Part shown: positions 1 to 9,075 of the stretch, piece by piece | Layout: each line of letters opens with the position of its first letter | How positions within the stretch are numbered: position 1 is the first letter of the stretch | The notes under the pieces: model-generated | Told to the model about the DNA's origin: nothing | Database searches by the model: none | What the model saw: only the letters and a program-made list of their open reading frames with translations | Made by a program: the position numbers and the translations under genes | From: Aquirufa aurantiipilula | GTDB lineage: Bacteria > Bacteroidota > Bacteroidia > Cytophagales > Spirosomataceae | NCBI RefSeq assembly: GCF_019923745.1 | Contig: NZ_JAANOG010000013.1 | Coordinates: forward strand, 1-55,579 | Reading direction: 5' to 3' | DNA length: 55,579 bases

Positions 1-67
1 TGACTTTGCTCTTACTATTAAAATAAGAATTGTCATTATCCTTGTCTTGAATGCTATTTCTTCTCTT

Positions 68-104
68 CATAACCATTTTAACTGGTTATGAACTTTTTCC
101 TTTT
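68..104 (+). terminator. Intrinsic terminator of an upstream plus-strand unit
   Basis: CATAACCA (68-75) and TGGTTATG (83-90) are perfectly complementary around a 7-base loop and are followed by AAC and a T-rich tract (94-104). No plus-strand gene precedes it in the window, so it should end a transcript that starts before position 1. Confidence 0.55.
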
Positions 105-251
105 ATCAACACGTCAAAGAACTCTTTTAAACTGGCTTTGCATTTTGAACTTCGTCGAAACTCTGTCCTTGTACTCGCTTCGTTTATTGCGCTTGCTCGT
201 TTAGCTAGCGATTGGGAGTGCAAAGATGCACGGTTTATTTATTTTGTGCAA

Positions 252-300
252 ATATTGGCGAAGAAATTTTTTACTTTTTTTTGAATTAATTCGCCAATAT
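252..300. repeat. 11-bp inverted repeat downstream of tyrS
   Basis: ATATTGGCGAA (252-262) and TTCGCCAATAT (290-300) form a perfect 11-bp stem around a 27-base A/T-rich loop, 8 bases past the tyrS stop codon. In the tyrS direction no clean U-run follows the stem. It may therefore be a 3'-end stabiliser or processing stem rather than a classical terminator. Confidence 0.6.
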
Positions 301-308
301 CGCAGCAA

Positions 309-1601
309 CTAGCTGATAGCCAGAATGTAATTTTTTTGTTTTCCGTTTCCAATTAATAAGTATTTATTACGCAATAACGGAAAATCAATATTTGCTTGTG
401 GATTATTTACTTTTACTTTATTCACACTAATCGCATTTCCTTGGATCGCTTTGCGCGCTTCTCCTTTGGAACTACAAATTAACTGATTACATCCCACACT
501 GATTAAATCTGTCAAATTTTGGCACTCCGCCATTGCCTCCGGACTCACATGATAAATCGGGAGCTGTTGGAATACACTCTCCGACGCCGCTTCCAATTGC
601 TCAATCGCATCCTTCGCAAATAGTATAGTAGATGCCTCCATTACTTCCTCACATACCTGAGCACCATGTACCCGCGTAGTAACCTCCTGGCCCAAGGCTT
701 TTTGCAACAAGCGTAAATGTGGAGCCTCCGCATGTTGTTTTTCCATGTTTTCAATCTCTTTTTGCGTAAACAAGGTAAACACACGCAATAACCTCGGCAC
801 ATCTGCATCTGCCGTATTTAACCAAAATTGATAAAACTCATAAGGACTTGTCTTGCTTGGATCTAACCATACATTGCCCGATTCCGATTTACCAAACTTA
901 GTTCCATCCGCTTTGGTTACCAATGGAGTAGTCAAAGCAAATGCGCGATCCGTTTCATCTTCTCCAGTACCTTCCTTCCGACGAATAATTTCCGTACCCG
1001 TAGTAATATTACCCCACTGGTCAGAACCACCCATTTGTAAACGGACATTCTTGGTTTTGTACAAATGATAAAAATCGTAACCTTGTAATAGCTGATAGGA
1101 GAATTCCGTAAAAGAGAGTCCCGTTTCCAAGCGGTTTTTTACTGAATCTTTCGACATCATGTAATTTACCGTTAAAAACTTACCTGCTTCGCGTAAAAAT
1201 CCCAAAAAACTAAATTCTTTGAACCAATCGTAATTATTTACTACTTCCGCCGAATTAGCTCCTGCATGGAAATCTAAAAACTTCTCTAATTGCTTTTGAA
1301 TCCCAACTTGATTCTCCCGCAAGGTATCCTCCGATAAAAATTCCCGCTCTGCATTTTTTCCAGATGGATCTCCAATCATACCGGTAGCACCGCCCACCAA
1401 AGCAATGGGCTTATGGCCAGCTAATTGGAAATGCTTTAACAACATAATGGCCGCTAAGTTTCCGATGTGCAAACTAGGTGCAGTTGGGTCAAAGCCAATA
1501 TAAGCCGTTGTCATTTCTTTGGCTAATTGCTCTTCTAAGCCGGGAATCATGTCGTGTAACATGCCTCTCCATCTCAATTCCTCGATAAAATTACCTTGCA
1601 T
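309..1601 (-). CDS. tyrS: Tyrosyl-tRNA synthetase
   Basis: This class I aminoacyl-tRNA synthetase charges tRNA-Tyr with tyrosine in the cytoplasm. The 430-residue protein has the usual bacterial TyrRS length. The HIGH-type signature reads HIGN near residue 46, with the following [13 protein letters not shown] segment typical of TyrRS. The KMSKS loop reads KFGKS in the stretch starting KADGT. The C-terminal 80 residues ([11 protein letters not shown] onward) form an S4 RNA-binding domain. The ATG start at 1601 matches the family N-terminus, which begins with about ten residues before the RG motif. It follows queA on the same strand after 59 bp and may be co-transcribed; a TATTTTTG -7-like box on the minus strand at 1632-1639 could also give it its own promoter. 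Confidence 0.98.
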   Translation of the reverse strand: MQGNFIEELRWRGMLHDMIPGLEEQLAKEMTTAYIGFDPTAPSLHIGNLAAIMLLKHFQLAGHKPIALVGGATGMIGDPSGKNAEREFLSEDTLRENQVGIQKQLEKFLDFHAGANSAEVVNNYDWFKEFSFLGFLREAGKFLTVNYMMSKDSVKNRLETGLSFTEFSYQLLQGYDFYHLYKTKNVRLQMGGSDQWGNITTGTEIIRRKEGTGEDETDRAFALTTPLVTKADGTKFGKSESGNVWLDPSKTSPYEFYQFWLNTADADVPRLLRVFTLFTQKEIENMEKQHAEAPHLRLLQKALGQEVTTRVHGAQVCEEVMEASTILFAKDAIEQLEAASESVFQQLPIYHVSPEAMAECQNLTDLISVGCNQLICSSKGEARKAIQGNAISVNKVKVNNPQANIDFPLLRNKYLLIGNGKQKNYILAIS

Positions 1602-1660
1602 TTTCTTGGGTTGTCATAAATAAAAGGGTTGCAAAAATAAGCATATTTGCTTGAATTCGT

Positions 1661-2884
1661 CTACTGTTTGAATAACAATGACGTATCTCCATAACTTAAA
1701 AAGCGATAGCCTTGATCTAGGGCCTCGGCATAGACCTCTTTCCAATGGTCGCCAATCAAGGCCGCAATCAATACCAATAAGGTTGATTTAGGCTGATGGA
1801 AATTGGTGATTAAGGCATCGCAAAGGTGTAATTCATAACCCGGCATGATCAATAATTCCGTTTCCGCAATCCATTGTTCTTGCCCATGGGCTCGTAAATA
1901 AGCGATGACTTTTTCCAAGGATTCTTTGGCCGTAAAAGATTTAGCTCTTGGTAGGTAGGCAAATTCTTTGGCTAAGACAAAACCCTCTGTTGGTATGTCT
2001 CTTTCTTCTAATAGATATATCCCTGACCAATATAAGCTTTCTAAGGCTCTCAAAGCCGTAGTACCTACGGGCACAATGGGACCTTCATGTTTCAGAATGG
2101 CTTCCATCATAGGAATGGAGAAAATCAACTGTTCCCGATGCATGGGATGGTTGGCCACGTTTTCTTCTTTAACGGGAAGAAAAGTACCTGCTCCGACATG
2201 CAATGTAATGAAGGTACTCTGGTGACCTTTGTTTGGAATTTGATCCAATAATGCTTGGGTGAAATGAAGACTAGCCGTAGGAGCCGCTACCGCACCTAAT
2301 TCTTTGGAAAATATGGTTTGATACCTTTCTTGGTCTTCTTCATCTAAATCTCTACCTAAATAGGGAGGTAGGGGGATTTGACCAAATGTATTTAATATCT
2401 CAGCAAATAAATGTGAACTGTTCCAGGTGATTTTTACCCAATTTTTTTCTCGGTCTATCCAATGTAGATCTATTTGAATATCTTCATCACCAATCCGAAG
2501 CCCTTGTTGCAGTATTTCTCCTTCCTTCCAGCGTTTTTTATTTCCTACCAAACATTCCCATTCCACTACATGCTGTGATTCCATAGTAAGTTGGGTAGCA
2601 ATTTGCGAAGCTAAAGGTTTTAATAAAAAGAGCTCAATGGTAGATCCAGTAGGTTTTTTGAGATGAATTCTAGCCGGAATTACGCGAGTATTATTAAAAA
2701 CAAGTAAACTGTTTTTGGGCAATACCTCTAAAATATCATAAAAATGATGATGCGAAATTTGGCCGTTTTTGGAAACCAATAGTCGGGAAGCATCTCTGCT
2801 TGGACTAGGATGTAAAGCGATGCTGGATTCAGGTAAATGATAATCAAATGCCTGAATCGATAAAGGGGCTAATTCAAGCTTCAT
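1661..2884 (-). CDS. queA: S-adenosylmethionine:tRNA ribosyltransferase-isomerase
   Basis: QueA transfers and isomerises the ribosyl group of SAM onto 7-aminomethyl-deazaguanine in tRNA, giving epoxyqueuosine. The protein is about 407 residues, slightly longer than the usual 345-360 because of insertions in the first half. Recognisable blocks are HPSPSRDASRLLV and FNNTRVIPARI near the N-terminus, GAVAAPTASLHFT in the middle, LHVGAGTFLPV, and the terminal LLVLIAALIG and RFLSYGD blocks. I chose the ATG at 2884 because the 19 codons upstream encode no family sequence and overlap the preceding gene. With this start, stop and start overlap as TAATG with the DUF1648-like gene, which suggests translational coupling. 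tyrS lies downstream. Confidence 0.95.
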   Translation of the reverse strand: MKLELAPLSIQAFDYHLPESSIALHPSPSRDASRLLVSKNGQISHHHFYDILEVLPKNSLLVFNNTRVIPARIHLKKPTGSTIELFLLKPLASQIATQLTMESQHVVEWECLVGNKKRWKEGEILQQGLRIGDEDIQIDLHWIDREKNWVKITWNSSHLFAEILNTFGQIPLPPYLGRDLDEEDQERYQTIFSKELGAVAAPTASLHFTQALLDQIPNKGHQSTFITLHVGAGTFLPVKEENVANHPMHREQLIFSIPMMEAILKHEGPIVPVGTTALRALESLYWSGIYLLEERDIPTEGFVLAKEFAYLPRAKSFTAKESLEKVIAYLRAHGQEQWIAETELLIMPGYELHLCDALITNFHQPKSTLLVLIAALIGDHWKEVYAEALDQGYRFLSYGDTSLLFKQ

Positions 2885-3390
2885 TATTCTTCCAAATAAT
2901 CCGAATAGGTTAATAAACGAACAGGTAGGTAGGCGATCCAAATAAGCAATGCGATGATGCCTATATAAGGATAGTAGGAGAAATCTTGGTTATATGTTCT
3001 TTCGTCGTTCAATAAAAGTAAAGCCCTTAATACCAAAATCATGTAGGTATTAATCAAAGCAGGTAACATGTGTAACCAATGCCCTAGTGTTTCTTTAATC
3101 TTAGTTCCACCTTTTTTCTTGAAGATTGAAAATAATAGGGTGAATTGAAAATCAGGTATTTTCTGGATGTTTTTGATCAAAAGTAAGGCAAGCATATTAA
3201 TCAAGGTCATGATGCCTGCCGTCAAATAAAATACTTCTTCTTTAGGTAGAAATCCATCGCCACGACCGGTCTCGCCAAAATGCACAGCCGTTGGATCCGG
3301 TAAGCCACGGTATATAAATAGGAGAGAGACCCCAAATCCAATGATGGATATGATGCGCCATACTCGGGAAAAGAAATGATCGATCGACAT
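2884..3390 (-). CDS. DUF1648-like integral membrane protein
   Basis: This is a 168-residue protein with about four hydrophobic segments. Residues 28-45 contain LPDPTAVHFGETGRGDGFLPK, cited here only as the P..V..HF...G.GDG...K pattern that marks the DUF1648 domain. That domain is found in small membrane proteins, some near immunity or SdpI-like functions. After it come membrane helices near residues 52-72, 108-126 and 141-156. The function is unknown. Its stop overlaps the queA start by one base (TAATG), so the two are probably co-translated, but I see no functional link with queuosine synthesis. A shadow frame on the same strand at 3222-3410 lacks any such pattern. Confidence 0.75.
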   Translation of the reverse strand: MSIDHFFSRVWRIISIIGFGVSLLFIYRGLPDPTAVHFGETGRGDGFLPKEEVFYLTAGIMTLINMLALLLIKNIQKIPDFQFTLLFSIFKKKGGTKIKETLGHWLHMLPALINTYMILVLRALLLLNDERTYNQDFSYYPYIGIIALLIWIAYLPVRLLTYSDYLEE

Positions 3391-3536
3391 ACGTTGATTA
3401 AAATGTCCACAAAATTAGGTCTGAAAATCTAACTGACCTAATCTTTGTTTTCTTTCCATCAGGAAAATGATAATTATGCCTCATTCTTGTTATTCAGGCT
3501 TGAAAAAAGTAGATTTGTACCTTATACTAAATAGCC

Positions 3537-4091
3537 ATGGCAATCTATACAAAAAACGGAGATAAGGGTTTTACTCGGCTTGCTGATGGGAATGGTGTAT
3601 CTAAATCGGATTTGCGAATTGATGCCATTGGGGATATCGACGAGTTAAATTCCTATTTAGGTTTATTGAATACACAGCTGTCAGATTCTTTGAATGCCAA
3701 AGTACTCGGTATTCAAACGAGTTTGTTTGTCCTCGGAGCCCATGTGGCTAGTGATTCTACCGAATTTTTAGGTAACATGAAGCTCATTGAACTACATGAC
3801 ATTGTGGCTCTGGAAGGTTTAATTGACGAGATGGATGAAGTTCTAATACCCATGCGAGTCTTTATTCTGCCCGGTGGTCACGAGACAATTGCCTTGGCAC
3901 AAGTTTGCCGCACTGTTTGCCGCCGTGCAGAACGCAGCCTAATCAGGTGGGTTCAAGCTGAAGAAAAAGAAGAAGCTTATCAAATATCCATCGCTTATTT
4001 AAATAGATTATCGGATTATTTATTCATGATGTGCCGCTATCTCCACCATTCATTAGGAATTCCTGAAATTCCTTGGAACTCGGGCAGATAG
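3537..4091 (+). CDS. Cob(I)alamin adenosyltransferase, PduO type
   Basis: This enzyme transfers the adenosyl group of ATP to cob(I)alamin, making adenosylcobalamin for B12-dependent mutases. The 184-residue length fits the PduO/MMAB family. The N-terminus IYTKNGDKGFTRLADG with the following DLRIDAIGDIDELNSYLG is the family signature and ATP-binding region. The RTVCRRAERSL helix near residue 125 carries the conserved Arg/Glu pair. Most relatives have T.TGDKG.T.L, so this copy is slightly divergent (N, F) but keeps the key residues. It is followed after 15 bp by ilvE on the same strand, so a two-gene unit is likely. No B12-dependent enzyme is visible in the window. Confidence 0.92.
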   Translation: MAIYTKNGDKGFTRLADGNGVSKSDLRIDAIGDIDELNSYLGLLNTQLSDSLNAKVLGIQTSLFVLGAHVASDSTEFLGNMKLIELHDIVALEGLIDEMDEVLIPMRVFILPGGHETIALAQVCRTVCRRAERSLIRWVQAEEKEEAYQISIAYLNRLSDYLFMMCRYLHHSLGIPEIPWNSGR

Positions 4092-4106
4092 CCAATACGA
4101 TTTAAT

Positions 4107-5162
4107 ATGATGCAAATAGAAATAAAACCCATAGCCCAATCTCGAATCAATGAGGTTGATTTTGATCACTTAGTTTTCGGTCGCAGTTTCGCAGACCACA
4201 TGTTAGTCGCGGATTATGCCGATGGCGCTTGGCAGAAAGTAAGCATTCAGCCTTACGGACCTTTGAGCTATCAGCCAGCCATGATGTCTTTGCATTATGG
4301 TCAAGCTATTTTTGAAGGAATGAAAGCTTATCGTTCGAAGCAGGATGATATTTTGGTTTTTCGTCCTGAGGAGAATTTCAAACGTTTCAATAAATCTGCC
4401 CTTCGGATGTGTATGCCGGAAGTCCCAGAAGAGATTTTTATGGGTGGTTTGAGACAGTTATTGCAATTGGATAAGGCTTGGGTCCCAGCCAAAGAAGGTT
4501 GTTCTCTATACATTCGTCCCTTCATGTTTTCTACGGATGAGTATGTGGGTGTATCTCCTTCCAATACCTATAAGTTTATTATTTTCCTTTGTCCAGTTGG
4601 TTCTTACTATGCTAAGCCATTGCGCGTGCGGGTGGAAACAGAATACATTCGTGCGGCCAAGGGGGGTGTAGGATTCTCTAAAAATGCAGGAAATTATGGT
4701 GGATCTTTATTTCCAACGCAAGAAGCAAATAAAGCAGGCTACGATCAAATCATTTGGACAGATGCCGCTACCCATCAATATGTAGAAGAAGCAGGAACCA
4801 TGAATTTGATGTTTGTGGTGAATGGCGCATTGGTTACTGCACCGACAGGTGATACTATCTTAGATGGTGTTACCAGGAAATCGGTTTTACAGATAGCCAA
4901 AGATTGGGGCATGAAAGTGGAAGAAAGACCCCTTTCAGTGAAGGAATTGGTTGAAGGTATTCAATCAGGTGCTGTAACTGAGGCCTTTGGTGCAGGAACA
5001 GCGGCCGTGATTGCCCCAATTCAAGTGATTGCTTTTGAAGGAAAGGATTACGAATTGCCTGCTAGAAAAGAAAGTGATTTCTCATCGAAAGTTTTTCATG
5101 AAATCAATCATATCCGTTTAGGTGAGGTAGCGGATACCCGCCATTGGATTTGGAAAGTCTAG
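4107..5162 (+). CDS. ilvE: Branched-chain amino acid aminotransferase
   Basis: This PLP-dependent fold-type IV transaminase catalyses the last step of valine, leucine and isoleucine synthesis and the first step of their breakdown. The 351 residues match the longer class-2 BCAT form. Visible signatures are LHYGQAIFEGMKAYR, the PLP lysine in FSKNAGNYG (Lys192 by my count), the EEAGTMNLMFV block and FGAGTAAVI near the end. The start MMQIEI leaves two possible Met codons, with 4107 taken. Its stop overlaps by 4 bases with the stop of the convergent lipoprotein gene, and I see no terminator between them. Confidence 0.96.
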   Translation: MMQIEIKPIAQSRINEVDFDHLVFGRSFADHMLVADYADGAWQKVSIQPYGPLSYQPAMMSLHYGQAIFEGMKAYRSKQDDILVFRPEENFKRFNKSALRMCMPEVPEEIFMGGLRQLLQLDKAWVPAKEGCSLYIRPFMFSTDEYVGVSPSNTYKFIIFLCPVGSYYAKPLRVRVETEYIRAAKGGVGFSKNAGNYGGSLFPTQEANKAGYDQIIWTDAATHQYVEEAGTMNLMFVVNGALVTAPTGDTILDGVTRKSVLQIAKDWGMKVEERPLSVKELVEGIQSGAVTEAFGAGTAAVIAPIQVIAFEGKDYELPARKESDFSSKVFHEINHIRLGEVADTRHWIWKV

Positions 5163-5740
5163 TTTATTTTAGAAAATACTAATTGAATACCTGGGTCTTT
5201 GGGTGTACCTACATCTTCCAAAATGACCTGGGTATTTTCATTTTTCCAAACTATCTTTTTGGCATTACCTCGGCCATTTCCGTATAAACTGCCCAAGTAT
5301 TCCTTAAAATTGGCCGTTAAGTCCAACACCTCATCTTGTTCTTCCAAAAAGATATTCAATATAATTCCTTTTACTTTATTGTTCTCATCGGGTAAATAGG
5401 TGATGTCCACAAAGTTTAAATCCGTATCATCAAAGAACTGAGTGTAGGATTTTCCTACGCTAGGCTGTGTTTCGGATAATTCCACTTTCTCAGCTATCGT
5501 CGACATATCTTGCCCCCAAGTAACATTTCTGATCACTCCTTCAGACCCCAAGGTGATTCGCTGAAGTAGGGGAGTGCTTGCATCCCATGCTTGTTGCTTA
5601 GCCTGCTTTTTTGGTTCTTGATTATTCGGATTGGCTTCTTGTTTGTCGGTAGTAGTTTGACATGCATTATTAATTATCAAGAAACTGATAATGAGTGCAA
5701 AGGCGAAAAACTTTTGTATTAAGCTTGTTTTAGGGTTCAT
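5159..5740 (-). CDS. Predicted lipoprotein of unknown function
   Basis: I do not recognise the family. The N-terminus from the ATG at 5740 (MNPKTSLIQKFFAFALIISFLIINNAC) is a clear lipoprotein signal: two lysines, a hydrophobic core and a cysteine followed by Q and T residues. An upstream TTG-proximal start at 5758 would add six residues and is less likely. The mature part starts with a Q/K/N-rich linker and then about 130 residues of mixed alpha/beta composition with a LDLTANFKEYLGSLYG segment. It probably sits on the periplasmic face of a membrane. It is transcribed convergently to ilvE. The 196-bp region upstream of its start contains the terminator of the preceding gene. Confidence 0.7.
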   Translation of the reverse strand: MNPKTSLIQKFFAFALIISFLIINNACQTTTDKQEANPNNQEPKKQAKQQAWDASTPLLQRITLGSEGVIRNVTWGQDMSTIAEKVELSETQPSVGKSYTQFFDDTDLNFVDITYLPDENNKVKGIILNIFLEEQDEVLDLTANFKEYLGSLYGNGRGNAKKIVWKNENTQVILEDVGTPKDPGIQLVFSKIN

Positions 5741-5900
5741 TTGAGTGAGAATCAGCAATGTGATGTATTTGAATTACTAAAATTAAAAAAATTCAAATTT
5801 GATATATTCTGTTTTTAGAAAAATAGTGTTATTTTTGTTCAACGATTTTTACGTTTGATTCGTCAAACTAACAATATTTAAGATTATTAGTGGTTAGGTA

Positions 5901-5938
5901 TTTTAAAAAGGAGCCGGTCTTTGACTGGCTTTTTTTTT
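5901..5938 (-). terminator. Intrinsic terminator after the POTRA/barrel gene
   Basis: The stem AGCCGGTC (5912-5919) and GACTGGCT (5923-5930), with one G-U pair and a 3-base loop, is followed on the minus strand by CCTTTTT. It directly overlaps the end of the outer-membrane protein gene. A T-run on the plus-strand side would allow it to work in both directions. Confidence 0.75.
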
Positions 5939-7343
5939 AGAATTCACGTCCTAATCCTACCACAAAGCCATATTTGCCCCCATTGTTAAAAGGGAGAGCC
6001 ATCTTCAAAACAAAGTTGTAATAAGTAACGATATCGAGTCCAACTCCATATCCAAATAACCATTTGTTGGCATAATGACTTTTCGTCTCCACCCGGTTTG
6101 CTTGATTTACATAGGCCAAATCCAAAAATGCAGTCGGGTAAATGGATAAAGGCATTTGGTTAAATTGCTTGTAAGGAATGAAAGGAAGAGGTATGATTTG
6201 TTTATACAATTGGTATTTCCAGGTGTTTCTCGACAAGAAATAATCGGTACCATCCACTACTTTTAATTCAAAACCACGTACCACTTCATTTCGATATCCT
6301 AATCCACGTTGGTTTGCATAAGGGACCGTAGCGCCCTCTTGGGTAATCTTTCCTTTGAATTGACTACTGAAATAAAACTTTTTACCTAAATCAAAATAGT
6401 AGGAAAGTCCTGCATTCATCTCCCAAAAGTTGATTTCATCTTGAGGCAATACTCCAAATTTTTGAAAACTGATGTCGATTTTTTTACCTACCAAAGGGTA
6501 AACCACATAATCACGGAAATCATAGGAGAAAGTATAGCCCAATTGCATGAAGTTTTGCTCATTGGATTTTCCTTGAAAATAGACAGGGTTAAGCTTGGTA
6601 ATCGTGTCTGCTACTAAATTATGGCTGTATTTGATTTCCAAGGTTTGAAAATCATAAAATCGAAATCGTTTCCTTAGCGTAATTCCTCCACTCCATTTTT
6701 CACGTAAAATATTCTCTGAGCCTAAATAGACCAGCGTATCTGCTTGTGTTTTGTAAGCGATATTTTTGCTTGTTAAGTAATCCAAATTAAATCCAACGCC
6801 CAAGGTTTTTTTGCGGTCTACATAAGGGTTGTTATACGAAAATTCCAATCGCTGAGAAAAACCTGTTTCTGCTTTTAACATGAGCTTTTCAGCTCTCCCT
6901 CGAAAGTTGGTATGCAACAAGTGTATCCCATAAATCGCTCGATCCAATGGATGACCACGGGCCCACCACTCATTTAAATTTCGGTCTGCTAATTGGAATA
7001 CAGGATAGGCTAAAAAATACCATTGTTCTAATACATCAAAATTGATTGCCAATTTCCCTGTCTTAGTTAAGTGATATTCAGAACGAACCCAAATGAATAA
7101 ATTGGTATTCATGAGTTTCCTCCGACTGAATTCCAGTTTTTTGTCTATTTCATTTAAATCCAGTAAATCACCTTCTTTGAAATCCAGCTCACGTCTAAGA
7201 ATACTTCTTTTGCTGCGTTCATTTCCTTTGAATTGAATGCTATCTACCTCCACCATTTGACCCCATAGACGGTTGGATAAACCTAGTCCGAGGCAAATAA
7301 TCATGCTGAAAATGAAAGCATTAGGCGGCAATAAACGTCTCAT
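5937..7343 (-). CDS. BamA/TamA-like outer-membrane protein (single POTRA plus barrel)
   Basis: This 468-residue protein has a signal peptide (residues 1-28, ending in LWGQ), then a POTRA domain (about 30-105) recognisable by VDSIQFKGNERSKRSILRRELDFKEGD and the NTNLFIWV strand, then a 16-strand-type beta-barrel. The C-terminal strand ends GFVVGLGREF, with the terminal Phe typical of BAM substrates. With one POTRA instead of five it is too short for BamA itself. It is more like the Omp85-superfamily accessory or patatin-less proteins of Bacteroidota. The substrate is unknown; membrane protein insertion or lipid handling is an inference from the superfamily. It ends in an intrinsic terminator and follows the acyl-CoA ligase after 49 bp. 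Confidence 0.8.
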   Translation of the reverse strand: MRRLLPPNAFIFSMIICLGLGLSNRLWGQMVEVDSIQFKGNERSKRSILRRELDFKEGDLLDLNEIDKKLEFSRRKLMNTNLFIWVRSEYHLTKTGKLAINFDVLEQWYFLAYPVFQLADRNLNEWWARGHPLDRAIYGIHLLHTNFRGRAEKLMLKAETGFSQRLEFSYNNPYVDRKKTLGVGFNLDYLTSKNIAYKTQADTLVYLGSENILREKWSGGITLRKRFRFYDFQTLEIKYSHNLVADTITKLNPVYFQGKSNEQNFMQLGYTFSYDFRDYVVYPLVGKKIDISFQKFGVLPQDEINFWEMNAGLSYYFDLGKKFYFSSQFKGKITQEGATVPYANQRGLGYRNEVVRGFELKVVDGTDYFLSRNTWKYQLYKQIIPLPFIPYKQFNQMPLSIYPTAFLDLAYVNQANRVETKSHYANKWLFGYGVGLDIVTYYNFVLKMALPFNNGGKYGFVVGLGREF

Positions 7344-7392
7344 GCAGCTAATTTAGTCAAAAAGCACAGCTATTATTTTACCTTGGAATGAA

Positions 7393-9054
7393 TTATTCAA
7401 AAAGAATGGAAGCTGGATGTTGATTCCATGCTTCTATTTGGTCTTGGAATTTTTTCTCAATCGCTTGCCTTCGGATTTTTAAAGTAGGAGTCATGCAATT
7501 GTTTTCAATGGTCCAATCTTCTCGCAAGACAACCATTTTTGACAAATGTTCGTACTTTTTAAAGTGCGGTTTTAAATTGGATTTGATGCCATCTAAAGCT
7601 ATTTCTAGTATGTCCTTGTCGACTTTTTTACCTTCTGCATTTAAGATGATCAAAGCGATGGGTTGAGGTAAGTTTGTTCCAACTACGCAAGCTTGTTCTA
7701 TCCATTCATGGGATAAAATCATGTTTTCGATTGGGGCGGGTGCTACGTATTGACCTTTACTGGTTTTAAAATTATCTTTTACTCGGCCAATGATGGAAAT
7801 GAATCCTTCGGAATCCAATTCGGCCATATCCCCTGTTTTTAGCCAAGGGCCATCAAAAAGTTCTTGCGTCAATGTGGGTTCTTTGTAATAACCGGAAGTC
7901 ATATATGCCGCTTTCATGAGTAACTCATGCGATTCAGGATCCAATTTAACTTCACAGGTCGGCCATGGTTTTCCTACCGTACCCAATCGAATTTGGTCTC
8001 GAGGCATCAGCGAGTTGAAACCCATGTTTTCTGTCATCCCATAGGCTTCTTGAATGCATAAGCCAATCTTTTGAAACCATTGCAATAATTCCGTGGGCAT
8101 AGGTGCTGCGCCGGTAACGTTCATTTTGGTTTGATCCAAACCTAAGCCTTTGACGATTTTCCTTTTGATGAAAGTACTTAGCAAAGGGATAGAAAGTAAG
8201 AGTTGCAAGCGTTTTTGCCCCCCAATTTTTTGTAAAATACCTTCTCTGAATTTTGCCCAAATTCGTGGTACAGCTAAGAAATGGGTAGGACGACAGGCCA
8301 CTAAATTATCTTTAAAACTATCCAAAGTTTCAACAAAGTAGATGGTTCCACCCGATGCTGTGCCCGCAAATTCAACGAAGTTACGCTCGGCAATATGGCT
8401 CAAAGGTAGATAGGAGATAAACCGATTATTAGGCTCTTGTAATAGAGCAGCTTCTTTGGCAATGTTGATTACTTGAATAATTCCTTGGTGATGCAACATG
8501 ACACCTTTGGGAGAGCCTGTAGTGCCCGATGTGTAAATGATGGTACAAAGTTCACTTGCATCAGCTTGATGAAAGGAATCGATGGGGTCATATTGAGCCT
8601 CAATGCTAGTCCAATGCGATTCGGAAAGAGGGCTGGAGTGCTCAGGAGTGAATATTAAAGTGATGTGTTCAGGTATACCAGCTCGAATACTTTCCCATTG
8701 ATCAAGTTTTCCCACAAAGAGTATTTGGCAGTCGGAATGCACCAAAACCTGATTCAATTGATCAGCAGTTAAAGTAGGATAAAATGGAACGGAAACAGCC
8801 CCTGCTGCTGCAATTGCCAAGTCAGCCATAATCCAATGCGCACAATTTTTGGATAATATACCAATGTGATTGGGGCGAGAATGATCTAAGTTTTGACGCA
8901 GGTAATTAGCTATTTTACTGATTTGAAAAGCGACCTCTTGGTAGGTATAATCTTTAAAATGGGTGCCAATAGGCTGCTTTAAGTAAACAGCCTCTGGACG
9001 ATGTTCTGCCCAATAAAGAAAATTATCCAGGTTACTGCGGTAATGGTCAATCAT
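7393..9054 (-). CDS. Long-chain acyl-CoA/AMP-dependent fatty acid ligase
   Basis: This ANL-superfamily adenylating enzyme activates a fatty acid with ATP and CoA. The ATP-binding P-loop reads IIYTSGTTGSPKGVM. Further motifs are YLPLSHIAE, EAYGMTE, the hinge TGDMAELD followed by IIGRVKDNFKTSKGQYVAP, and a C-terminal lysine in the PTLKIRR segment. At 553 residues it is of the bacterial FadD15/AasC-like length. I chose the ATG at 9054 because the frame upstream only adds a TTG two codons earlier. It is 21 bp downstream of birA on the same strand, so a birA-ligase transcript is likely. Biotin ligase (acetyl-CoA carboxylase maturation) and fatty-acid activation make a plausible lipid-metabolism pair. 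Confidence 0.93.
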   Translation of the reverse strand: MIDHYRSNLDNFLYWAEHRPEAVYLKQPIGTHFKDYTYQEVAFQISKIANYLRQNLDHSRPNHIGILSKNCAHWIMADLAIAAAGAVSVPFYPTLTADQLNQVLVHSDCQILFVGKLDQWESIRAGIPEHITLIFTPEHSSPLSESHWTSIEAQYDPIDSFHQADASELCTIIYTSGTTGSPKGVMLHHQGIIQVINIAKEAALLQEPNNRFISYLPLSHIAERNFVEFAGTASGGTIYFVETLDSFKDNLVACRPTHFLAVPRIWAKFREGILQKIGGQKRLQLLLSIPLLSTFIKRKIVKGLGLDQTKMNVTGAAPMPTELLQWFQKIGLCIQEAYGMTENMGFNSLMPRDQIRLGTVGKPWPTCEVKLDPESHELLMKAAYMTSGYYKEPTLTQELFDGPWLKTGDMAELDSEGFISIIGRVKDNFKTSKGQYVAPAPIENMILSHEWIEQACVVGTNLPQPIALIILNAEGKKVDKDILEIALDGIKSNLKPHFKKYEHLSKMVVLREDWTIENNCMTPTLKIRRQAIEKKFQDQIEAWNQHPASILFE

Positions 9055-9075
9055 GAGCAAGAGGTATTTCTAAGG

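Larger units (their letters stand above)
1..308. other. Gene-free window start (308 bp)
   Basis: No convincing gene lies here. The plus strand carries an intrinsic terminator (68-104) and then a GC-richer patch at about 150-235 that includes GGGAGTGCAAAGATG. From memory, I associate such G/C-rich patches ending in GAGTGCAAAGATA-like text with the ends of rRNA or tRNA transcription units in Bacteroidota, but I cannot verify that here. An 11-bp inverted repeat at 252-300 lies next to the tyrS stop codon. A 77-codon reading frame at 51-284 is low-complexity at both ends and resembles no family I know. Confidence 0.5.

Noticed and set aside
51-284. 77-codon frame at the window start
   Set aside because: No family resemblance; it contains the terminator stem and its end is low-complexity. 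Likely chance.
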